In this document: piece after piece, positions 32,768-38,775 of the stretch | Position numbering within the stretch: position 1 is the stretch's first letter | Layout: every line of letters begins with the position of its first letter | Assembly (NCBI GenBank): GCA_009783295.1 | Contig: WRHK01000035.1 | Location: 1 to 38,775 of the forward strand | DNA length: 38,775 nt | From: Promicromonosporaceae bacterium | Lineage (GTDB): Bacteria > Actinomycetota > Actinomycetes > Actinomycetales > Cellulomonadaceae | Reading direction: 5' to 3' | Translations under genes and position numbers: made by a program | Notes under the pieces: model-generated | The model's database searches: none | Seen by the model: only the letters and a program-made list of their open reading frames with translations | What the model was told of the DNA's origin: nothing

Positions 32768-35479
32768 ATGAAGATGTTCATGGGTACACCCCAGGATGTG
32801 CTGAAAGCGCTGCGCGCCGATGCGGTCACCGGACTGCCGAGCGCCCAGGTCGCGGACCGTCATGCTGAGCACGGGAAGAACACGTTCGACGAGGAGAAGC
32901 CCACTCCTCTGTGGCGCAAGATCCTGCACCACCTGAAAGACGCGGCGATCATCATCCTGCTGCTCGCCGTCGTCCTTTCCGTGGCGATGGCGATCACGCA
33001 CCCGGACGCGGGCTGGATCAAGCCGGGCGTCATCTTCTTCATCGTCGTCCTGAACGTCACGCTGGCGATCACGCAGGAGGCCAGCGCCGAGAAGGCGCTC
33101 GCGTCGCTCGCGCAGATGTCGAGCCCCTCCGCCAAGGTGGTCCGCGACGGCGTGCAGGTGCAGGTCGACGCCGTCGACGTCGTGCCCGGCGACATCATCG
33201 TGCTGGAGACCGGCGACCTGGTCCCCGCCGACGCGCGCCTGCTCGAGTGCACCGACCTCGCGGTCGACGAGTCCGCGCTGACGGGCGAGAGCGAGCCCTC
33301 CGAGAAGGAGCTGGCTCCCGAGCTGGGCGAGGACGTGCCGCTCGGCGACCAGAAGAACATGGTGTTCTCGTCGTGCCTGGTGACCGCCGGGCGCGCCCGC
33401 GCCGTCGTCGTGGCCACGGGCATGCAGACCGAGATCGGCAAGATCGCCGGCTATCTCAACACCACGCAGAAGCTGCGCACGCCGCTGCAGATCCGCCTCG
33501 ACAAGATCGGCAAGGCGATTTCGCTGGTCGCCGTCGTGGCCGCGCTGCTGCTGGTCGTCGTCGGGCTCCAGCGGGGCGCCGACGCCTGGGACCTCGTGTT
33601 CCTCGCCGTCGCGCTCGCCGTCGCCGCGGTGCCCGAGATGCTCGCGCTCATCGTCACGCTCACGCTCGCGCACGGCGTGAAGCAGATGGTCAAGAAGAAC
33701 GCGCTGATCCGGAAGCTGCCCGCCGTGGAGACCCTCGGGTCGACGTCGGTCATCTGCTCCGACAAGACCGGCACGCTGACGCAGAACCGCATGACCATCA
33801 CGCGGCTGTGGCTGGGCGACGGCGAGCCCGTCACCGCCGAGGACCCGTTCGGCGACGCCGCCCGCACGTGCGTGGAGCAGTTCGCGCTCGCGTCGAACGC
33901 CGTCACCAAGCCGGGCGACGACGGCCAGCCGCAGTTCCTCGGCAACCCCACCGAGGCCGCCATCCTGCGCCTGCTGCACCAGCAGGGCGTGGAGCAAGTC
34001 GAGCTCGAGGCGCGCTACCCACGCGTGGCCGAGGTCGCGTTCTCCTCCGAGCGCAAGATGATGACCACGGTCCACGAGGACCCGGCCGGCGGCTACCTGG
34101 TGCTCACCAAGGGCGCGTTCGACCGCCTGCCGTTCGCGGCCGGGCCGCCGGGGGAGCAGGCCGAGCGGCTGCGCGTCCACGACGCGCTCGCCGGCCAGGC
34201 GCTGCGCATCCTGGCGCTCGGCCGCAAGCGCGTGGCCGTGCTCCCGGACAACCTCGAGACGCTCGAGGCCGACCTGGAGTTCGTCGGCATCATCGGCCTC
34301 ATCGACCCGCCGCGCCCCGAGGTCAAGGACGCGATCGACCGGGCCCGCCGCGCCGGCATCCGCACCGTCATGATCACGGGCGACCACGCCGCGACCGCCC
34401 AGGCCATCGCCACCGACCTGGGCATCCTCGGCGAGGGCGGCAAGGTCATCACGGGCGTCGAGCTGTCGAGGCTCTCCGACGAGGAGCTCGTCGAGAACGT
34501 CTACGACTACAGCGTGTACGCGCGCGTCTCGCCGGAGGACAAGCTCCGCATCGTCGAGGCGTGGCAGGAGCACGACGAGGTCGTGGCCATGACCGGCGAC
34601 GGCGTCAACGACGCCCCGGCGCTCAAGGCCGCCGACGTCGGCGTCGCCATGGGCATCGCGGGCACCGAGGTGTCGAAGTCGGCGTCGGACATGATCCTCA
34701 CCGACGACAACTTCGCGTCGATCGTGGACGCGGTCCAGGAGGGCCGCAACGTGTTCGCGATCATCAAGAAGCTCATCTACTTCCTGATCACCTGCAACTT
34801 CGCCGAGGTCATCATCATCATCGGCGCGTTCTGGATGGGCTGGGGCAGGAACGGCGCGATCATCACACCGGTGCTGATCCTGCTCATCAACGTGCTCGCC
34901 GACGGCATCCCCGGCCTGCGGCTCCCGCAGGAGCGGGCAGGCGGGTCGATCATGCGCAGGCCGCCGATCGCGCGCAACGAGTCGTTCTTCGGCGGCGGGC
35001 TGATGTTCCTCATCGGCAAGCAGGTCATCGCCTTCGTGGCAGCCACCTGGACGGCCTACTGGATCGCCGCGAACGTGGCGGTCTCGTCGAGCGTCGCGCC
35101 GAGCTCCGAGGTCGGGATGTCGGTCGCGTTCCTCACGCTCGCCTTCTGCGCGGTGCTGCACATCTTCACGGCACGCACCAAGAAGTCGGTCTTGAAGAAG
35201 TCGTTCCGGGAGAACTGGCCGCTGACGGTCTCGGCGCTGGCGATGCTCGCGCTCATGAGCTCGTTCGTGCTGCTGCCGCCGTTCCAGCTGCTGTTCGACC
35301 TCACGCCCATCGGCGGGATGCACTGGCCGCTCATCATCGGGCTGGGCCTGGTGCCCACGGTCGTGGCGGAGATCGGCAAGGCCATCACCGCCGCCGGCGA
35401 CCGGCGCGCGGGGCGGCGCCGCCTGGTGCGGCACGAGTGGGTGCACACCACCGACGACAGCGTCGAGTACAGCCACTAG
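32768..35479 (+). CDS. P2-type cation-transporting ATPase (Ca2+-ATPase-like)
   Basis: A 903-aa P-type pump. The N-terminal cation-ATPase domain covers about residues 1-70, the actuator TGES lies at 172-175, the phosphorylated Asp is D332 (SDKTGTLTQNRMT) and the hinge GDGVND is at 611-616. Ion-site residues known from SERCA are kept: E290 in the TM4 motif (VPEML, where SERCA has PEGLP), N677/E680 in TM5 (CNFAE) and N708/D712 in TM6 (NVLADG). This favours Ca2+ or Mn2+ over Mg2+, although PEML recalls MgtA. The C-terminal domain has four more helices. The ATG at 32768 follows GGAAGGA. It stands alone, ended by the hairpin at 35495-35518. The ion is an inference. Confidence 0.9.
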   Translation: MKMFMGTPQDVLKALRADAVTGLPSAQVADRHAEHGKNTFDEEKPTPLWRKILHHLKDAAIIILLLAVVLSVAMAITHPDAGWIKPGVIFFIVVLNVTLAITQEASAEKALASLAQMSSPSAKVVRDGVQVQVDAVDVVPGDIIVLETGDLVPADARLLECTDLAVDESALTGESEPSEKELAPELGEDVPLGDQKNMVFSSCLVTAGRARAVVVATGMQTEIGKIAGYLNTTQKLRTPLQIRLDKIGKAISLVAVVAALLLVVVGLQRGADAWDLVFLAVALAVAAVPEMLALIVTLTLAHGVKQMVKKNALIRKLPAVETLGSTSVICSDKTGTLTQNRMTITRLWLGDGEPVTAEDPFGDAARTCVEQFALASNAVTKPGDDGQPQFLGNPTEAAILRLLHQQGVEQVELEARYPRVAEVAFSSERKMMTTVHEDPAGGYLVLTKGAFDRLPFAAGPPGEQAERLRVHDALAGQALRILALGRKRVAVLPDNLETLEADLEFVGIIGLIDPPRPEVKDAIDRARRAGIRTVMITGDHAATAQAIATDLGILGEGGKVITGVELSRLSDEELVENVYDYSVYARVSPEDKLRIVEAWQEHDEVVAMTGDGVNDAPALKAADVGVAMGIAGTEVSKSASDMILTDDNFASIVDAVQEGRNVFAIIKKLIYFLITCNFAEVIIIIGAFWMGWGRNGAIITPVLILLINVLADGIPGLRLPQERAGGSIMRRPPIARNESFFGGGLMFLIGKQVIAFVAATWTAYWIAANVAVSSSVAPSSEVGMSVAFLTLAFCAVLHIFTARTKKSVLKKSFRENWPLTVSALAMLALMSSFVLLPPFQLLFDLTPIGGMHWPLIIGLGLVPTVVAEIGKAITAAGDRRAGRRRLVRHEWVHTTDDSVEYSH

Positions 35480-35494
35480 CCGGGTGCGAGAGCG

Positions 35495-35518
35495 GCGGCG
35501 TCCCTCCGGGGGCGCCGC
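35495..35518 (+). terminator. Hairpin after the cation ATPase gene
   Basis: GCGGCGTCCC (35495-35504) pairs with GGGGCGCCGC (35509-35518) through one T-G pair, leaving a four-base loop. It lies 15 bp past the TAG of the ATPase gene. There is no T-tract. Confidence 0.65.
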
Positions 35519-35533
35519 GGCTCTCTGCCGTGC

Positions 35534-35701
35534 GTGACGTCCGCGCCGCTACCGGCGGGCATCGCGCTGTGCCGCGCCGCCGGCGCGGTCGTCACGGCGC
35601 TCGACGGCGGCCCGCTCGGCCCCGGCGCCGAGGGCCTCGTCGCTGCGGCCGACGGCGCCACGCACGCCGCGCTCCTGGCCAGGCTGTGGCAGCTCAGCTG
35701 A
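35534..35701 (+). pseudogene. C-terminal remnant of an inositol-monophosphatase-family gene
   Basis: A 55-codon frame from a GTG to a TGA reads LPAGIALCRAAGAVVTALDG, then GPLGPGAEGLVAAADGATH and AALLARLWQL. This is the last part of the inositol monophosphatase fold (D/P-.AG..L...AGG.VTD..G.P then a GLVAA..TH..LL end). The catalytic metal-site half is missing, so it cannot be active. Its final eight bases overlap the stop of the convergent hydrolase gene. High G/C third positions show that it was recently coding. Confidence 0.6.
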
Positions 35702-36788
35702 GCGTCTCGGGCGCAGGCTCCGGCTGCCGCGCCCCGAGCGTCCGCGCCAGGAACGCGAGCAGCCGCTCGAGGAACACCTGGCCGGCCTCACCATCGAGGT
35801 CGAACTGGTACTCGTGGCCGAGCGGCGGCACGTGGTCGTCGGGCCACAGCACGGTCTCGGGCTCGGCCCCGAGGTCGCGCAGGGCGTTCACGAGCCGCTC
35901 GGTGTGCAGGGCCAGCGGGTCGGCGTTGCCCACGGTGACCAGCGCCGGCGGGTACGCGGGGGAGAGGTTGGCCGGGATCGACCAGTCCCGGGCGGCTGGG
36001 GCGTCGAGGAAGTGCCGCGTGCCCGTGTAGGCCCACAGCGCGGTGGTGATGAGGTGCCGACCGGCCGGGCTGCTGGCCTCGCGTGCCAGGGTCGCGTCGA
36101 AGGGGCCGCACGCCAGCACCAGGCCGCGCAGCCGGGCGGCGTCGAGGGCGGGGCGGATCCCGACACGGTCCGCGTAGCCGGGCGTGGTGACCAGCGCCGC
36201 GAGCTGGGCGGCGAGGTGCGCGCCCGCGCTGTCGCCGGCGATCACGATGCGGTCGGTGTCGACGCCGAACCGGTCTGCGTTCGCCTGCACGAAGTCGAGG
36301 GCCTGGGCGAGCTGGCGGACTGGCGTCGGGTAGCGGTGCTCCGGAGCGAGCGAGTAGGCGGGGGCGACCACGACGTGCCCGGCGGCCGCGAGGCGCTTCG
36401 CGTAGCCGGACACCTCCTCCTTCGCCCCGCCCACCCATGCCCCGCCGTGGATCCAGACCACCAGCGGCAGCGCGCCGTCGGCGGCCTCCGGGCGGTAGAC
36501 GTCCAGCAGCATGTCGGCGTGGTCGCCGTACCGCTCGTCGGCGACGACGCCGATCCCCGCAGGGGCGTGCCGCTCGAGGGCGGTGCGCTGGCGCTGCCCG
36601 CTGGCCCGGAAGATCCGGCGCAGCAGCAGCGCGGCGGGCCGAGGGCTGAACCACAGCGTGACGCCGATGGTCGCGCCCAGCAGCCCGCCGACGAGCCGCC
36701 GGGCCCGGCCGTCCGTGTCGGGCACGAGGGGTCGGAACTCGGCGGAGTCGTGATGGTGCCCTGCGAGCTGGTCCGTGCTCCCGGTCAT
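35694..36788 (-). CDS. Alpha/beta hydrolase (HSL/BD-FAE-like esterase)
   Basis: A 364-aa hydrolase. Residues about 28-60 include a hydrophobic segment (RLVGGLLGATIGVTLWFSPRPAALLL) that may anchor it to the membrane. The oxyanion motif HGGAW lies at 114-118, the nucleophile is S187 in GDSAGAH, and the Asp and His of the triad are in GNADPLALH and DDHVPPLGHEY. The D-x-Y-RP start (LLDVYRP) is typical of alpha/beta_hydrolase_3/BD-FAE esterases, which cleave short-chain esters, including acetyl groups. The start is ATG 36788. Its end overlaps the inositol-monophosphatase remnant. The substrate is unknown. Confidence 0.88.
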   Translation of the reverse strand: MTGSTDQLAGHHHDSAEFRPLVPDTDGRARRLVGGLLGATIGVTLWFSPRPAALLLRRIFRASGQRQRTALERHAPAGIGVVADERYGDHADMLLDVYRPEAADGALPLVVWIHGGAWVGGAKEEVSGYAKRLAAAGHVVVAPAYSLAPEHRYPTPVRQLAQALDFVQANADRFGVDTDRIVIAGDSAGAHLAAQLAALVTTPGYADRVGIRPALDAARLRGLVLACGPFDATLAREASSPAGRHLITTALWAYTGTRHFLDAPAARDWSIPANLSPAYPPALVTVGNADPLALHTERLVNALRDLGAEPETVLWPDDHVPPLGHEYQFDLDGEAGQVFLERLLAFLARTLGARQPEPAPETLS

Positions 36789-36997
36789 GGGAGCCAAACT
36801 AGGGCGGCAGGCTCGGGTGGTGCTCGCCGGAGGGGTGGCCCACGCGGCCGCCTTGGCGCCCCCCGCGCCCGCGCCCGGCGCGGGCTCCGTGCTGCCACGC
36901 ACACTGGCACCGCGTTCCCCGGAGCCGCGCTCCGCCACCCGGCCGCCGCCGTCGACGCTGGCGCAAGACGATGCACGCCGACGGGGACGGAGGAGCC

Positions 36998-38127
36998 ATG
37001 ACCGCGAAGCTCGACGCCCTCGTGGCGGCCACGCCCGCGACGCGCGAACGCGTTGTCGACCTGCTGCGCGTGGCGAGCCTCGGCGTCGTCGTGCTGTGGC
37101 ACTGGTCGCTGTCGATCACGCAGTGGAACGCGGCCGGGGCGCTGACCATGCCGAACCCATCCGCGACGTGCCCGGCGGCTGGGCCATGACCTGGGTGCTG
37201 CAGGTCATGCCCGTGTTCTTCGTGGTGGGCGGCTACGCCAACCTCGCGGGCTGGCGCGCCGTGACGCGCGACGGCGGCGGAGCCTCGCGGTTCCTCGCCG
37301 CGCGGATGCGCAGGCTGCTCGGGCCCCTGGTGCCGTGGGTGGCGTGCTGGGCGGTGTTCGACCTCGTCGTGCTGGCCGCCGGCGGCCGCTCCGTGCTCGC
37401 GTGGGGGATGGCGGTGCTGGCCCCGCTGTGGTTCCTGGGCGTGTATGCCGCGGTCGTCGTGGCCGTGCCGCTCACCGCCCGCCTCCACGCCGCGTTCGGC
37501 TGGCGCGTGCTCGCTGTGCTCGGGATCGCGGTGCTCGCCGCCGACGCCGTGCGCCTCGGGCCCGGCTGGGGCGGCCCCGTGGTGGGGCTGCTCGGCTCGC
37601 TGGCCGTGTGGCTGTTCGCCCACCAGCTCGGCTACTTCTGGCGCGACGGCTCCCTGCTGCGTGGCGGCCGGCGCACTGCAGCGGCCGTGGCGGGGGCCGG
37701 GCTCGCGGCGCTCGTGCTGCTCACTGCCCTCGGCCCGTACTCGCGCTCCATGGTGTCCGTGCCGGGCGAGGGCGTGAGCAACATGTTCCCGACGACGGCG
37801 CCCATCGCGGCGCTCGCGGCGTTCCAGCTCGGCCTGGCGCTCCTGGCCCGGCCCTGGCTGGCGGCGCGGCTCGAGCGGGCGCGCACGTGGCGCGTGGTGG
37901 TCGCGGCCAACGGGCTCGCGATGCCCGTGTTCATCTGGCACATGACCGCGCTCGTGGCGTTCCTGTGGCTCTACGAGCGGGCTGGGTTCACGCTCGCCAC
38001 CGAGGCGAGCGCGGGCTGGTGGCTCACGCGGCCCGTGTGGGTGGTGGGGCCCGGACTCGTGCTGGCGGGCATGCTCGCGGTGCTGGGGCGGGCAGCGCGG
38101 GTTACGGCATCGGGAGGGTCAGCCTGA
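36998..38127 (+). pseudogene. Acyltransferase family 3 membrane protein, apparent frameshift near 37157
   Basis: A multi-pass acyltransferase (acyltransferase_3 fold; O-acylation of surface glycans or lipids). The N-terminal frame starts at ATG 36998 after GGAGGAG and reads VVDLLRVASLGVVVLWHWSL, with the expected first helix and active-site-like His. It fails after TMPNP. The rest continues in another frame from IRDVPGGWAMTWVLQVMPVFFVVGGYANLAGW to residue ITAS near 38127, with about nine more helices. The join sits on a three-C run at 37156-37158; one extra C would restore a single reading frame of about 376 residues. It is either a true mutation or a sequence error. If translated alone, the second part from ATG 37186 (313 aa) lacks helix 1 and the first His. 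Confidence 0.75.
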
Positions 38128-38775
38128 ACGTTGAGCCTTGGGCCGGCTCGCTGGCCGCCGTGACCGTGCCTCCGTGCAGCTCCGCCACCTGCCGCACGAT
38201 CGCCAGGCCCAGGCCGCTGCCGCCCGTCCCGCGCGTGCGCGACCGGTCGGCGCGCCAGAACCGCTCGAACACGTGGGGCAGGTCGGCGGCGGCGATGCCC
38301 TCCCCGGTGTCCCGCACCTCGACGACGACGGCGTCGCCCGCGTGCCGTCCGGCGACGGTGACCGTGCCGCCCGACGGCGTGTGCCGGATCGCGTTCGCCA
38401 CCAGGTTGGTCACCGCCTGACGCAGGCGCAGCGGGTCGGCGTCGAGCGTCGTCGCGGGGTCGGCGCTCACCTCCAGGCGCACGCCCTTGGCGGCCGCGAC
38501 CGCCCCGTGGCCGCGCACCACCTGGTCGAGCAGCGCGGCGACGCCGACCTGTTCGCGGTGCAGGCGCAGCTCGCCCGCGTCGGCGAGCGCGAGGTCCTGC
38601 AGGTCCGCGACCAGGTGCTGCAGGTGCAGAGCCTCCTCGTGCAGGGAGTCGACCAGGCGGCGGTCCGTCGGGGTGAGGCCGTCCTGCGCCGCCTCCAGCC
38701 ATCCGCGCACCGAGGCGAGCGGGGTGCGCAGCTCGTGCGCGACGTCGCCGACCATCGCGCGCCGTAGCCGCTCCT
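38102..38775 (-). CDS. Sensor histidine kinase, 5' end beyond the window
   Basis: The C-terminal about 224 residues of a membrane two-component sensor kinase. Coding continues to the window edge (ERLRRAMVGDV), where the end of a HAMP-like linker meets the HisKA domain. The H-box is VAHELRTPL with the phosphorylated His, the N-box is VTNLVANAIRHTP, the G1 box is DTGEGI, the F box FERFWR and the G2 box GGSGLGLAI. The sensor part and the partner response regulator must lie outside the window. The TAA at 38102-38104 gives a 26-bp overlap with the convergent acyltransferase gene. The internal Met at 38755 is not the true start. Confidence 0.93.
   Translation of the reverse strand, partial: ERLRRAMVGDVAHELRTPLASVRGWLEAAQDGLTPTDRRLVDSLHEEALHLQHLVADLQDLALADAGELRLHREQVGVAALLDQVVRGHGAVAAAKGVRLEVSADPATTLDADPLRLRQAVTNLVANAIRHTPSGGTVTVAGRHAGDAVVVEVRDTGEGIAAADLPHVFERFWRADRSRTRGTGGSGLGLAIVRQVAELHGGTVTAASEPAQGSTFRLTLPMP

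Noticed and set aside
32729-35476. A 915-codon open frame on the minus strand opposite the cation ATPase
   Set aside because: Its composition is low-complexity (Asp/Val/Arg/Gly/His-rich) and the ATPase frame has all family motifs.

Overview
The window is very GC-rich DNA with strong G/C preference at third codon positions, many GTG starts and short ATGA/GTGA overlaps. These traits, together with mycothiol-type DinB, FBP-domain and Abhydrolase_9 genes, point to a high-GC actinobacterium. The repertoire of secreted glycosidases and carbohydrate-binding modules suggests a Cellulomonadaceae/Promicromonosporaceae-like soil or plant-litter organism; the genus is an inference. No rRNA, tRNA or CRISPR was seen.

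Layout. 1-4450: a frameshifted IS21 IstB remnant, a two-domain DUF427 protein, a divergent SDR/AraC pair and two small membrane proteins. 4680-8374: a secreted TolB-like propeller protein meeting a CPBP protease tail to tail, then a two-gene ABC-2 exporter. 8485-12010: a ceramidase-like membrane protein divergent from a hotdog thioesterase, a DinB protein and an Abhydrolase_9 membrane hydrolase. 12261-15080: a large secreted protein with two near-identical lamin-tail domains, a propeller-like region and two CBM5/12-type modules. 15187-17178: a methyltransferase and a TetR-FBP operon.

17248-28972 is the most coherent unit, a carbohydrate-utilisation locus. One arm (minus strand) has a ROK regulator, a GH36 alpha-galactosidase and an L-rhamnose/L-fucose-type mutarotase. 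The divergent arm has a lipoprotein sugar-binding protein, two permeases and a 1503-residue secreted GH95-like six-hairpin glycosidase with Ig-like, helical and F5/8C modules. A likely scheme is that the secreted enzyme trims a fucose- or L-galactose-like residue from a glycan outside the cell, the ABC system imports the product (its ATPase is not encoded here and is probably a shared MsiK-type protein), GH36 removes alpha-galactose in the cytoplasm, and the mutarotase prepares the released deoxysugar. An AT-rich palindrome sits between the arms.

29091-38775: a divergent epimerase/MarR pair sharing a long palindrome, a hexapeptide acetyltransferase, an LCM-type methyltransferase, a membrane protein, a P2-type cation ATPase, a C-terminal scrap of an inositol-monophosphatase-family gene, an alpha/beta hydrolase, a frameshifted acyltransferase-3 gene and the 3' part of a sensor histidine kinase that runs off the window. 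Several small gene relics show local decay at both ends.
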